A DNA stretch of 64,000 bases, taken from NCBI GenBank assembly GCA_033964015.1, contig CM066925.1, forward strand, positions 12,446,204 to 12,510,203, written 5' to 3'. Within the stretch, counting starts at the first letter, position 1, and each line of letters begins with the position of its first letter. Source of the DNA: Scolanthus callimorphus (Eukaryota; Cnidaria; Anthozoa; Actiniaria; Edwardsiidae). The position numbers and the translations under genes are program-made. Of this stretch, positions 48,051 through 63,767 are shown piece after piece. The notes beneath the pieces are model-generated. The model saw only the letters and a program-made list of their open reading frames with translations, ran no database searches and was not told where the DNA came from.

Positions 48051-48639
48051 ATTAGCTGAAGAACTGGAAACTAGTGCCGGTCATGTTGAATCAAAATTGT
48101 CAAATGTCCGCCCAAGTTGAAACATTCAACACGGTTATTTAAAAAGAAATTCCATAAAACTAAACCAGGCTCGTCTTAAAATCTTGTCATTTCTGTGTCT
48201 GCCTTTGGCGGTTTAGGTAACAGAGGTAAGGACAACTCAAATTAGAATTTCTAGTAGGTACCTGAAACTCGGCTCCTCAGGTGGCGTGTGAATTTTGGCG
48301 ACTGCCATTTCTTACTGTTATCTGGTTAAGATTTTTTGGAAAGAGTATAGTGTTTTAGGTAAGATGCCGTTTCAGTAAGTGCTGCTTTGCAAAGTAAAAA
48401 AACAAATTGTAAAAAGCTAAGACCAACATGTACATATCTATTTCATATCCTGTATTACCGAAAAATATAATCTCTACAAGAGAGAAACTCATTTAAAAGC
48501 TTAAACCTTCCAATAGACGTTTTTAAGGGAAAGACCATTTAACTTTTGAGGGGAGGATGGGGGGCAAGACCTATTACATCAACCAATGCTGCGTGCACAA
48601 AATGCAAGACTGATTTACTTATCTGAAATCCGCTCTGTT

Positions 48640-49045
48640 ATACCGACGACCGGTTAGCGCAGTGGTAGAGCGCCGGGCTTATGTTCGGGAGGTTGGGAGT
48701 TCAAACCCTAGCCGGGCCAACACTCAGGGTCTTTTCTAATAATTGAGGAGAAGGTGCTGCCTTTGCTCTAACATCTGCAAATGGTTAGACCTTCGCGTCT
48801 TCTCGGATAAGGACGTTAAACCGTAGGCCCCGTCTCTCACATACACTACACTAACCGGAACCAGAGGGACGTTAAAGAACCACTAGGACCGTCGGAAGTT
48901 GCCCAACCTCAGTGTCACAGAACTCACAATACTAACACACACTCATGTTTATAAAAGCTGGTTCTTATAGGATGAGTTATCCGTTAATGTAAAGCGCTTT
49001 GAGCCGCGAGGATAAAGCGCTATATAAGCACGTTATTATTATTAT
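48640..49045 (+). mobile_element. tRNA-derived SINE
   Basis: A tRNA-like head with A box TAGCGCAGTGG and B box GAGTTCAAACCC. A conserved-looking body follows (GGACGTTAAACCGTAGGCCCC; GACGTTAAAGAACCACTAGG), then a tail AAAGCGCTATATAAGCACG and (TTA)n. The body resembles the Meta-type SINE domain described in invertebrates; that assignment is from memory and tentative. It is transcriptionally polar on the plus strand. A solo TA-type MITE end (TCTGAAATCCGCTCT) lies just upstream at 48624. Confidence 0.75.
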
Positions 49046-49276
49046 TATTATTATTATACAGTACAGTACTGTATCAAACTACGTGGGTAACCGTTCGTGT
49101 TGAAGCAAAAATACAGAATGTCCCATAACTCCTAAGCGCCTCGACTTGAATAGTGCGAAAAACCTGTTTTGGACTACTCTTGGCGCGGCCTAAGCTTTCG
49201 AACGATATATGCTATCAAAATTCCCAGAGGGGGTTCGTTTCCTAGCCCACGGACTGCTAGACCTTGGGTTGTTACC

Positions 49277-49717
49277 CCCGGGGGGGGGGGGGGGGGGGGG
49301 GGTTTCTTCACATGTCGACCTGATAGGGGTGCTCGTCGTATTTTTTAGGGGTCAAAATCGACTCTCCGGTATTTTTTAGGGTGTATCGGAGAGACATTGT
49401 GGTTTTCACTAATAAATTGTATTTTTTAGGGGTACACAAATGAATGAAAGGGTCACAAACCAAGCAAAACGTTTTCTGGCTTTCTTTCTTCATTTATAGC
49501 TCTAAAAAATGGCCTGTTTTGAGATAAGAAACAATGAACAATCACATAAAGGGTTTATTGTTGGTATTTTTTAGGGGTCATTTTGTTTTATAAGGTATTT
49601 TTTAGGGGTGGATTTTTGATGTCCTGGTATTTTTTAGGGTATATTTTCCGATGTCCCGACGAGCAACCCTATCACTCTTACTTGGGAGAACCCCCCCCCC
49701 CCCCCCCCCCCGCGGGG
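49277..49717. mobile_element. G-capped hAT-like MITE, copy 4
   Basis: The element starts CCCGGGGG (G run of 23) and ends in a C run followed by GCGGGG. The 8-bp TTGTTACC is duplicated at 49269-49276 and 49718-49725. Six GTATTTTTTAGGG-type motifs lie inside, all in one orientation. Confidence 0.88.
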
Positions 49718-49725
49718 TTGTTACC

Positions 49726-50353
49726 ATTGTCTCGGGCTAAAAACAAAATAACCGGACAAGTGGACCACATTGTTACATGAAAATCGATTACCGAAGAAAT
49801 CTTGACCCTCGGAGCAAGCCCAAGGGAAAGGGAAGAGATGGCGGATGCGCCTTTTTTCTTTCTCCTTCCCTTTCGCTTGCTATGCAGGCTATGCCTATGA
49901 AACCTTAGCTTGTAGGGAGCCCTACCCTGCTAAGAGAGGCCTCTTTTCTCTGAATTTTGCAGGGCGGAGGGTCGCGAGGGAACGATACCTCTGCGCTGGA
50001 TCAAAACTCGCTTTATTGAGCATACGCAGCTATTACTTAGCAACCTCGGTCACTTGCCTGCTACGTATGACAGCTGTCACTCCTTTTCGACTGTGCGGGC
50101 TCAGAAACGTGCAGCGAAAGTACACTGAAAGCATGCGCTGTGAACAGCAGACTCAAAAGGCGGGCAATAATCAATTTACAGAGCATGCGTTTTGGAATTG
50201 CCGTCCAAGATCGCTGAGCACAGAGGTATCTTTTCCTCGTGACCGTCAGCCCAGCGAAATACAGAGAAAAGAGGCCTCTGATCTTCTAAAATTGGCTTGC
50301 CAGGATTCAACCCTGGTGTACCTGACACGAATAGTCCAGTTTCGAATTCTGGT
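49726..50353. other. Intergenic, 188-codon open frame without recognisable domain
   Basis: The plus-strand frame 49845-50411 is open but compositionally unremarkable, runs into a MITE at its 3' end, and matches no family I know. I do not call it a gene. Confidence 0.35.
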
Positions 50354-50442
50354 AGATCCTTCATATATGGTACACTATAGTGTCCTCCGTATAAATATCT
50401 CCCAAGAATAGAACAAGGATATACAGTATATATGAAGGATCT
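50354..50442. repeat. 89-bp palindrome
   Basis: AGATCCTTCATATAT on the left pairs with ATATATGAAGGATCT on the right. It abuts the next MITE. Confidence 0.7.
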
Positions 50443-50445
50443 AGG

Positions 50446-50691
50446 CGAATTTTCTACTCTACCGCTGAATAGGCATCGATGGCGCATAAATACCGTGGGA
50501 GTCTCATTATTTGAAGTCGAAAAAGTTGTGAATACCGACGAGAAACTGATGAAGCTTGAATGGAGACAATAGACAAGCTTGAGAAAACTTTTCGGACTCG
50601 CTGGTATTCACAACCTTTTCGGCTTCAAATTGAGGCTCCAAATGTATTTATGCAGCGTCGATGCCTATTCAGCGGTAGAGCAGAGAATTCG
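50446..50691. mobile_element. Inverted-repeat MITE in BAG3-like 3' UTR
   Basis: Ends CGAATTTTCTACTCTACCGC and GCGGTAGAGCAGAGAATTCG; the arms match for about 90 bases (GGCATCGA, GCATAAATAC, TTGTGAATACC). It starts 11 bases after the BAG3-like stop codon on the transcribed strand, so the 3' UTR must run into it. Confidence 0.8.
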
Positions 50692-50702
50692 AAACTGGGC
50701 TA

Positions 50703-55601
<4,899 letters not shown>

Positions 55602-55770
55602 TCATACATTTGGAAGTCTTTAGGCTTTGGATTGATTAGGCGATAATGTAAAGCGCTCTAAAATATTCTAAATCCTGAGTTTTTCATGTTCAATGCGAGC
55701 AGAATTTCGAACGCTTCGAAGCACAATCGCCATTACTAGACCCATGCCTCACTCCGATGTTGGCACGCTT

Positions 55771-55786
55771 GGTGCATTGTGGGTAA
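55771..55786 (-). promoter_or_regulatory. ZNF143/THAP11-like site upstream of BAG3-like gene
   Basis: The minus strand reads TTACCCACAATGCACC, 206 bp upstream of the ATG, a close match to the vertebrate ZNF143 submotif. I looked for heat-shock elements (expected for BAG3); only an imperfect TTCGAA-containing dyad near 55694-55714 is present. Confidence 0.5.
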
Positions 55787-55799
55787 GCTGAAATGAAAT

Positions 55800-56680
55800 T
55801 AAAGGAATGAATGGAAGGAAATGAATTAAATTAATTTCGGCCTACAGCTAAGGGATTCGGGCAAACAGAACCAGGCACTTTTATTGAACGTAGAATGATC
55901 GACTTTCAATTTTCATATTTTCAGTCTTTAATCACAATATTTTCTGTGCTACCCAGGCCAGTTCTTTTTACAGTCGCCAGGGTCGCACGCCGAACACAGT
56001 ACACAAATCACCCGGGCGTTTATTCTAAGAACACGATATCCGGTGATAAAAAAACGCTCTGCCCCCTCTAGTAAAATCAACATTTCCAATTAATTCTGTA
56101 TCCTTTCACCAGCTGGGCGCAAGTTCGCTTGTTGTATGATTTATTGACCCAGAGAAATAGAAATGTAAAACGAACCGGTGTATAATGGTAATTTTATGGG
56201 TGAAAAGCAAGTACCGCGGGTGGCCTCAATTTTTTTTACCTTGCTTTACCAAATATTGCACTATTCAACTATTGTGTACTGACAAATAAATAAGTTTTCC
56301 CTGCAAACATTACCTGTAGTTTTTAGCATCCAAATGTCTTTTACACTGGCTTCCAATGTCTTGATGATTGTTAAATGTTGATAATTCCAATTCTGCTGGT
56401 ACCAGTAATAACAAATTAAGGATCGATTCAGCGCTCTCTTGCGCGGATGAATAACAGAGAGATTAAGAGCCACTTAAAGGGGATAAGTTATAGCAGGTGA
56501 AGCGAAAAAGGAATTTCACAGCTCATTGAAAATGAACGAATAAGGGACAGACTTCTGAAAGATATTATCTTATGTGTTATTTATACTTTCATTTGACTTT
56601 CGTCATAATGTTTGTTCTTGAGCGGAGGTGACCAAAACAGCTGTACTGGAATTACATTGACTACATTCACCATCAAAAAA
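55800..56680. other. Intergenic between divergent BAG3-like and CLN3 genes
   Basis: The two genes diverge here with about 1.1 kb between start codons. No open frame above 70 codons. It probably holds both promoters. Confidence 0.5.
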
Positions 56681-58887
56681 ATGAAATCTAAACCAGAAGA
56701 CCCGAAAACCATTTGTTGTTTCTTCTTCTTTGGGTTGCTGACCATGGTTTACGACGAGATTTCCCTAATAGCAGCACAAGACTTTCTAGCGGGGAGCAAA
56801 ATCGCCACGACAACTGTAATCCTATCTATTGCTGTCCCAGTTTTGCTGGTCAAATCTAGCGTTCCTTGGTTTATGCAGAGGCTATCATATACGGTTAAAA
56901 TTCCTGTCATCGCGTTTATATTGATCTCTGGTCTCATAACACTGGTGTCTGTAAGTGTTATCGTGTATAGATTACTTGGTGTTGGGATAACCGAGGCTGG
57001 TGTAGCTACAAGTGAAATTACAATTATGTCTTTGACCGCATTTTACAGTGAGATCACAATGAGTGCATTTGTGGCTGGTATTGGGACTGCCTCGTTATTT
57101 GGCCCGTTTTATTACACAGGTCAGTGCAAGAGTCCATTCTAGAGAGTAGAAATATTGTATTAATGTTGTTCATAACAGCGTCTCAAAAGTGTCTATTTTT
57201 AGTAACATATGATCACCACTGTGTGTGTCATTGTTTAAAAAAGTAGGTTAACAAAAAATACACTTTTTCTGAGGCTGGTTGGTAGCCGAGACTTTATATG
57301 GGAGATTCTTTGTCTTAGTAATGGACTCTTGGTCTATTAATGACATTTTAGTGAATTAATGCGTTTTTCATAATTCTGCGAACTCGCGGTTTGGCTTCCG
57401 TCAATCAACGAGTGAACAACTCTTGGCGAGTTTACGGAGGCTTTGATAGATCTCGTAAATTGAGAGGGACCAGCTAGGCTTCAAAACACAATTTTTCACT
57501 GTAAAATGCAAACCAAACTCAGAAAACATGCGTGGACTTGACTCAAAGGTTTGATTGACGGAAGCCAAAACGTAGTTTGGCATTCGGAGATGTCAAGTGT
57601 GAGTTCGCAGTATTGTGAAAATAGCAGTAACAAATAGGTTTTGTGAATGCGCAAATAATAATTCCCTTATCAAAATTTAAACAGAGAACACAAAAGCAGT
57701 AGTTATGCTACTTGTAGCAAACACCAGAATATAGAAAATCAAAGTTTAAAAATACAAAGATTGAATAAGGCCAAATTCAAAGAAATCGGAGAACGCTTTC
57801 GTATCCAAGTCTGCGCCTTAAAAATTATAGTGCCTGTTCTAAGGTAAATGCCCGCGCGCAGCTTTTAAGTGGATCCTGTTTGTCCCTTTGTGGCCACGCC
57901 CCTGAAAAAGGCGTATAAACCCCCTCTCTTATGAGGACGCTTGAATGATACAGATTTTTTTACAGGGTTAACCACCTGGATAGACCTGTCCCCGCGAAGT
58001 ACAATCATGTCCACTATCCCATGGCCATTATTAATGATAATGCTGTATGCAGTGTTGAATAAGGAGCCTCTCAACAAAGGACCAAATGTGACGAGGTTAC
58101 AGAGGAGGACCTCTGCAAGGCACCTGAAGTTGTACACCAAGTGCAAAATCCTCATGGTGCAACCACAGAGGGTCATAAAGGGGCATTTTGCACTGACAAT
58201 CAAAATGGAGATCACACGAAGAAGAGAAAAAAGACAGTAAATTTCCAAACAGAGGAGACTACACCACAGCCATTCACTATACTTGATAAACTCTCAGTGG
58301 CCGCTGAAATTTCCCCATACATTTTTTTCCTCTTCGCTACTTACTTCTCCGAGTATGTATCAAACCACTCGGTTATTACAACCCTGGCCTTCCCTAGCTC
58401 ACCGTTTAGCCCTCGTGACCACTATCCATACTACCTTCTCACATATCACATAGGAAAGTTCCTGGGGCGTTCTCATATATTCTTTGTAACCTTCACGGCT
58501 CCCAAACTCCTACCCTATATACTAGTGAAAAGGACTTGGAAGTTAGCCCTTATCGCAGCAGCTCACTATGTATTTTTTCTTCTCCTTTCTTGGTTCCGCT
58601 TTGTCCCACACATATCAGCAGTCCTGATATTTTGTTTCACAGAAGGGTTTACGGCTGGCTCTATATATGTTAATTCTGTACATGCAGTCTCTGATAAGAT
58701 TGATGACATTGAGCGTAGAGAGTTTGCCCTGGGCTTGCTAACTATAGGAAATGCAACAGGGAAGCTGGTAGCAGGGTTTGCAGGGCTTTGGCAAGAGCCC
58801 TTATTGAGAAGACACTGCATCGAAGACCTCAAAATGGGAGAATACTGTTTCACAAGACATTCAAAAGAGGCAGGATGGGAGGAGTAA
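56681..58887 (+). CDS. CLN3: CLN3 (battenin) family membrane protein
   Basis: Two coding exons, 56681-57119 and 57966-58887. CLN3 is a polytopic lysosomal/endosomal protein; human loss causes juvenile Batten disease. Matches: LTMVYDEISLIAAQDFL near the N-terminus, IMSLTAFYSEI (compare SLTAFY in human), a late TM pair YFSEYVSNHSVITTLAF and TYHIGKFLGRSHIFF, and EGFTAGSIYVNSVHAV followed by ERREFALGLL. About ten hydrophobic segments. The predicted length of about 453 residues is close to human (438). There is no C-terminal CaaX box; the protein ends AGWEE. Exon 2 is one base short: the frame LNKEPLNKG must shift to KCDEVTEEDLCKAPE near the AAA at 58084-58086. The ATG at 56681 is the first in frame before the first hydrophobic segment. 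Confidence 0.88.
57120..57965. other. CLN3 intron, no separate gene
   Basis: An 846-bp intron bounded by GT at 57120 and AG at 57964-57965. It contains an inverted pair: a GTTTGGCTTCCGTCAATCAA at about 57388 and TTTGATTGACGGAAGCCAAA at about 57549, likely another small MITE. Confidence 0.6.
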
Positions 58888-58911
58888 GACTAAATTATGA
58901 TCAATTAATTA

Positions 58912-59289
58912 AAGAGCCTGTGTCAGCCACCATTTTGACATTATAGCAATGTTCCAAGTCGGAGAAAGCATCCATTTCCATCGGCTGATTTAGAGAATAT
59001 AGAGCAATGTTCTCTATTGAATTTGGTAAATCAAATCTGAAATTTTGTTTTTAGATGTTTATTTAAGAGATTTCTACACCTAATTCGGGTTAACTCCGGT
59101 GTAATAACCATTCCCAGAGGACACCTTTGTGTTCAGTTCTTATTTCATCCTGATTCGTTCTACCAAACAAAGGAAGCTTTGTGACGCAGTTCGTGCGCAC
59201 TCACAGGTTATTACACCGGAGATAAGCCCCTAATTCGTCTTCTAATATCGAATGAAAACAATAACAAAGGAGTGGTTGACACGGCTCTT
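58912..59289. mobile_element. AAGAGCC MITE, copy 2, in CLN3 3' region
   Basis: Sister of 45613-45838, with the same ends (AAGAGCCTGTGTCAGCC; TGACACGGCTCTT) and TA borders. It begins 24 bases after the CLN3 stop codon. It carries a nested element at 59088-59229. Confidence 0.85.
59088..59229. mobile_element. Nested 142-bp MITE with 8-bp duplication
   Basis: The ends GGTTAACTCCGGTGTAATAA and TTATTACACCGGAGATAAGC pair. CTAATTCG is duplicated at 59080-59087 and 59230-59237. The uninterrupted site (GTAATTCG) is visible in the sister copy at 45 kb. Confidence 0.88.
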
Positions 59290-60671
59290 TAAGAGAGATT
59301 TGCCAGGATTTCAAGCAATTTTGTCAAAAAGTGGCTTTACAACAGTTACTCAAAATTTTGACACATCTTCACTTAATTTTGATTTGTTTTGGAAGAAGTA
59401 CATCTCCCACCAAGAAATACTCATGGAAAGTGGAGAAATTGAATTTCAAAGTTAACCACCTGGATGGAGTACTATAATAGAAAATTTCCATTTCAAGTGC
59501 AATATTTACACAAAATCCCTATTATATTGTATGATGCATTTTCCTAGGATACCTTCAAGATTTCCTAACTAACATGACTTACTTGCATGCAAACCTCTCA
59601 AAAGATGCTAAAATAAAACCAATTGTTTTCATACTTTCTAGTTACCAGATTTTTGAACACACATTGCTTGAATCACTAATAACTTAGCATTAAAATGACC
59701 ATGGGGGGGGGGGAGATGGGGATGGGGGGAGCATATGGAAAGGGTGGAGGATGACTATGTTAATGAATGGCAATTTGTGTCTACTTCATATGTAGAAAAA
59801 AATAATTTATTGTATATATTTTGCATGTAATCATACAGTCAACACTGGTAGCCAAATGAACTTCAAAAGCTCTGATACATAAATGGATTACCTGACTAAC
59901 TAATGTGTAACACCACAACAATTTCATAATTCATACCACAACACTGAGTGAAAGAGTTTATCTGCGATATAAGTTTAGTTGCAGTGAACAATATTTGAGT
60001 ATTTTCAAACAACAGGAATTACAGGAAAACTTAAGAATAGAAAGTAAAAACGAACTGGCTATTCAAAACCAAATCTTGGATAAAAATGGATATATATATT
60101 CTTGAGTTTCGATTCACATCATAAATGGACACAATTTCAAATTGTAAAATATCACCTAAATTGAAATCATAATGCTTATAAAGAGTCATACACACTTCCA
60201 ATTTCCCAGAAAAGAAACATTTTTCCTTGGCAGAAATTTTCTAGCAGTCAATGCAAAGACAAGTAAAATAAAGCTCACTATTTGAGGATTTCTTTGTGGA
60301 TCATTTTCTAGGTTTCTACGGGCCCAAATCACCCTCTCCATAATGCGTTGCTTTGCCACCATTCTTGATACCATTGAAAAAAGATATTCAATAAAAAGCT
60401 TGATTGTTTTTGTCAGCCTGTCACTTTCTGCTTAACAAACATTTGAAAGACTTATAAAACTATGAATTTTTTGCATAAGTCAGAGTTTTGGATGCGACGA
60501 ATCATAAAAAAACAAGCATCATATGAGCATGGTCAGTTGGGCCATTTTCAAAAGTTTCTGTCTGATGGATGTTTCTAGAGGATGACTATATTTTGTTTTA
60601 AAATGAGACCAACAAAGTGTGTGCTGCCTGGAACATCTTTTCCTAGCTACATAACATAAATAATGCATATA
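59290..60671. other. Intergenic, one weak membrane micro-ORF
   Basis: Mostly AT-rich. A minus-strand frame at 60186-60374 (62 codons) encodes a charged N-terminal half (RIMERVIWARRNLENDP) followed by a hydrophobic segment (IVSFILLVFALTA). It has no recognised family, so it is noted but not called as a gene. Confidence 0.3.
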
Positions 60672-60859
60672 GAGCGGATTTCAGATGACTGTCATGAGTA
60701 ATTTGCAATTACTTTGTAATTACTCATATGCCAGACCAAGAGCCTCCTTTGGGATATGCTGGCATTATAGCATTATTATTACTATTATTATTAGGTTTTG
60801 TTCAGAATTGGTGTAATTACTTTGCAAATGGTATCACTACAGTCATATGAAATCCGCTC
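60672..60859. mobile_element. TA-type MITE, 188 bp
   Basis: The ends GAGCGGATTTCAGATGACTG and CAGTCATATGAAATCCGCTC pair, with TA on both sides. It contains an ATT microsatellite near 60774. It is the best-preserved end pair of this family in the window. Confidence 0.85.
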
Positions 60860-61232
60860 TAGTATATGTTGTATAATGCTAGAATTTGTTTAAAAAAATA
60901 TTGCCAGCCATCAAGTTTGAGATATGATATTAAAAATATTCATGACAAGCATTAGCAACAATGTTTGATTCCAGAAATTATCTGTACCCCTCCCATGGAA
61001 GGGGTTTGAGATATGAGCCACACCTCAAAATTCAAGTGAAAAATACAGGAATTGTAAAGTAAGGTGAGCCTCCCACCCCTCTGGAATTTTCATTTCATTT
61101 CCATGAGGAGGGTATGGATTTTATTGTGAATCACGCAATATAGAATGATACACTACACAAGACAATCTTGTGACTATGAACAAGAGAAAAGAAGGACTTA
61201 CTGTAGATGGCTATTTTCTATGATGCTCCCCT

Positions 61233-62180
61233 TCAATGCTTTACAAGATTAACAAGTTTCTTCAAAGCTTCATATGAGCAATTAATAATGCCCCAAGATA
61301 GCAGAGCTCTTGTGAAGTTAAGCGGCAACCCATAATACATGTGTGGAATGCTCCTTCCTCTTTCATTGTAAACAATTTTCAAAGTCCTAAAAAATCCTGT
61401 AAATTCTCCACCAAGTTTTTTCTGCATGTGATTCTTGACAACATTAACAGGGTAAAACAGGGTGCTCAAGGAAGCCCCTAGCACTGCACCACTTACAAAA
61501 TCGTTTGCAATATTACCCACTTGTGTTCTCGCATCAGGTAAAATACCCTTAATATGGCCCCGCAAGCCAAAAAATAGGACATTAGAAGGGCCGTTTCTCA
61601 TGAGTATTGGTGTCAACCCTCTGTAATACTCTCTAAAGCCATATTGGGTCCTAATCTCTTTAAACACATGAGCTGTGTTGGAGAACCTCTCGTTAAACTC
61701 CCTGTGGGACAGCAATATCTGGACTCTTTCAAATGGCGTTAGTGAGGCTTCCGCAGTCCCTGCTAATAATGCAGCAGTAGCATTTGTAATAACTTTATTC
61801 ACGGATGGAAAGTTTTGAGATAGAACACGTTGAAATTTATGATATGCCCCAAACATTACCGACAGCGTCGTTCCCCTTTGTAGCAAAGGAGGGATGACTC
61901 CGCGGTACAAATTCGAAGGCCCTTCTATGATTAGTTGCCTCGCAGCTTGTTTTAACCTGATAACTTCCACTTGCTGTCTGAACATTAGTTTATAGGCTGG
62001 AAAGGTGCATATGATATTGATTATCGAAGCACCAGCTCCACAAGCAAAATCCGGCCAGTCTCTGTCTTCGAGTTGTTCTTCCGACTCCTTTCGGGGGGTC
62101 GTGTTAACTTTCAAAGCCCCCATAAAAAAACACGAAAATTTCCTGGAATAACCTCTGAATGTATTACAGAAATGACACAA
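61233..62180 (-). CDS. SLC25A51: SLC25A51/52-like mitochondrial NAD+ carrier
   Basis: Intronless reading frame of 315 residues from ATG 62180; ATG 62123 (MGALKVN) is an equally possible start because homology begins at WPDFACGAGA. Mitochondrial carrier fold with three repeats. Their signature motifs are FPAYKLMFRQQ (divergent, as in SLC25A51), TPFERVQILL and YPVNVVKNHM. Strong matches to SLC25A51: NLYRGVIPPLLQRGTTLSVM, EYYRGLTPILMRNGPSNVLF, FFGLRGHIKGILP and SWGIINCSYE. Human SLC25A51 imports NAD+ into mitochondria and its coding region is also intronless. The product should sit in the inner mitochondrial membrane. Orthology is confident; whether this is the 51- or 52-type is not meaningful outside vertebrates. 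Confidence 0.93.
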   Translation of the reverse strand: MCHFCNTFRGYSRKFSCFFMGALKVNTTPRKESEEQLEDRDWPDFACGAGASIINIICTFPAYKLMFRQQVEVIRLKQAARQLIIEGPSNLYRGVIPPLLQRGTTLSVMFGAYHKFQRVLSQNFPSVNKVITNATAALLAGTAEASLTPFERVQILLSHREFNERFSNTAHVFKEIRTQYGFREYYRGLTPILMRNGPSNVLFFGLRGHIKGILPDARTQVGNIANDFVSGAVLGASLSTLFYPVNVVKNHMQKKLGGEFTGFFRTLKIVYNERGRSIPHMYYGLPLNFTRALLSWGIINCSYEALKKLVNLVKH

Positions 62181-62510
62181 GGATGTCCACTAAGACCCTC
62201 ATATTGCGTTCCTGGTCATCTGACAGCTGGAAATAGAGATCCCAAGGACTATTTTAAAGCTTACTAAACACGCCGGCGTTTCTTTCCAATTCGCTTTTGG
62301 CGGCCATGTTTATTATTATTACCCAAGATGCAGTTTGCGCTACTTTACCCATAGCGCCTTGCGATTTACCACAGGATAACCAATATGATTCGTTTGTAAA
62401 TAAATTTCCGGCATCAAATATATTCGCCAGTATTTCATAGCAAATTATTAAATAACTCAAAATTAGTTGCTGAGCTCAGATAATCTATTGGCCTATCGCA
62501 TTTTTGTCTG
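62181..62510. other. Upstream region of the carrier gene
   Basis: Probable promoter. Contains TTTACCCATAGCGCC near 62342, a partial ZNF143-like match. No other feature seen. Confidence 0.4.
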
Positions 62511-63060
62511 TACCCCCCCCCCCCCCCCCCCCCGGTTGAGGACCAAGAAATTCTTCAGGGGTAGGAGCTCGAAGGTTAAGGGGTAGGGAAGCGGTCAAAC
62601 AGGGCGTTGTACTCGACCGGGACCCGATATAGGGGGGGGGGGGGGGGGGGGGGAGGGGTAGGATGGTGTATGCCGCAACCAACCTTCTTTTAGGGAAAAT
62701 GCCCGTTTTTAACTGCGAACATCTCGTAAAAAAATAAATGAATACAAAAGATAGGCTCAGCACCAGCTTCTTTATAGCGAGAGCAACGCATCCATGCACT
62801 CCATGCAATAATATCAAACATCCCTTACTTGAGCATGGAGAAAATGGGCATTGAAAAACAGGTGGGGGGTTGGGTGGGGTGGTACAACCCGGGACCTACC
62901 ACCTTCCTTGATAAAATCGGGTCCCGGTCGAGTACAAATGTTTTGACCACTTCCCTTATAGGACTAAAGAATTCTTGGGGTCAAGGCCTGAAAACGCTAA
63001 ATTCCTGAAAACGCTAAAACGCATTTAGTAGGTCCTAAACCCGGGGAGGGGGGATGGGGG
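62511..63060. mobile_element. Inverted-repeat element with G/C runs
   Basis: GTACTCGACCGGGACCCGAT at about 62610 is matched in inverse by ATCGGGTCCCGGTCGAGTAC at about 62917. AAGAATTCTT-type and GGTCAAA-type sequences also pair across the two arms. C and G runs of about 20 bases lie near 62514 and 62631. Boundaries are approximate and no target duplication is seen. Confidence 0.55.
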
Positions 63061-63424
63061 GTACAATTTTTTTATGGCAGAGCCCATTACACAGGGCTAA
63101 GCCGTTTAGGAGAAACTGTGATAAACTTAAAAATGTCGAAAATAAAATAAAATGGCAAAAAGAAATGCACCTGTTCACAAAGCTTTAGTTTAGCAACGCA
63201 AAAAGGCCTCCAATAAATACCCCCCCCCCCCCACCCAATGTGTTCACACTCACCAAGTAAACATTTCATTAAACATTTCATCGGTAGCTCAAAACTTTAA
63301 ATGTAAACCTCAGGCGCAATTACAAAACCTCAGGCGCAATAACTTACCGGGAGACTCCCGGCAAAACCGGGAGAGTCCGCATTGACTACATTGACAGTTG
63401 TAATTTCTCAGGAGGTGCAAATTG

Positions 63425-63767
63425 GCTGATTGCATTTTTAATCCGCACTGGGGGTTGAGGATCTAAGGAAAATTTTCCAGGGGGGTTGTTTTGGACTCTG
63501 GAAATTCCACGGGAGGGGGTGTGTCTGGAGACTGGAAATTCCAGGGGGGAGGGGTAAAAAAGGTGACTTTCCAGGGACATTTTATCCAAAAATAGATTTT
63601 CCAGGGGTATTTTGCCAGAAAAAAAATGGAAATTCCAGGGGAGGGGGTCCTTTATGAGGTTGGAAATTCCAGGGGAGGGGTCTGTTTCACAAGTGGAAAT
63701 TCCAGAGGAGGGGGTCTTTTTAAAAGAGGTCCTCAACCCCCCGGTGCGGTTTAAAAATGCAATCAGC
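63425..63767. mobile_element. GCTGATTGCA MITE with iterated GGAAATTCC
   Basis: The ends GCTGATTGCATTTTTAA and TTAAAAATGCAATCAGC pair. The interior has at least five TGGAAATTCCA(C/G)GGGAGGGG units plus TTTCCAGGG variants. Related to the smaller copy at 5071-5291. The minus-strand open frame through it (63386-63919) is repeat-derived. Confidence 0.8.

Noticed and set aside
48645..48720. Functional tRNA gene
   Set aside because: Pol III boxes are present but it continues into a SINE body and tail and lacks a proper acceptor stem end.
49845..50411. 188-codon plus-strand open frame
   Set aside because: No recognisable domain or splice context, and it ends within a palindromic repeat.
55694..55714. 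Heat-shock element upstream of the BAG3-like gene
   Set aside because: The TTCGAA dyad lacks the two-base spacing of GAA and TTC blocks required by HSF1.
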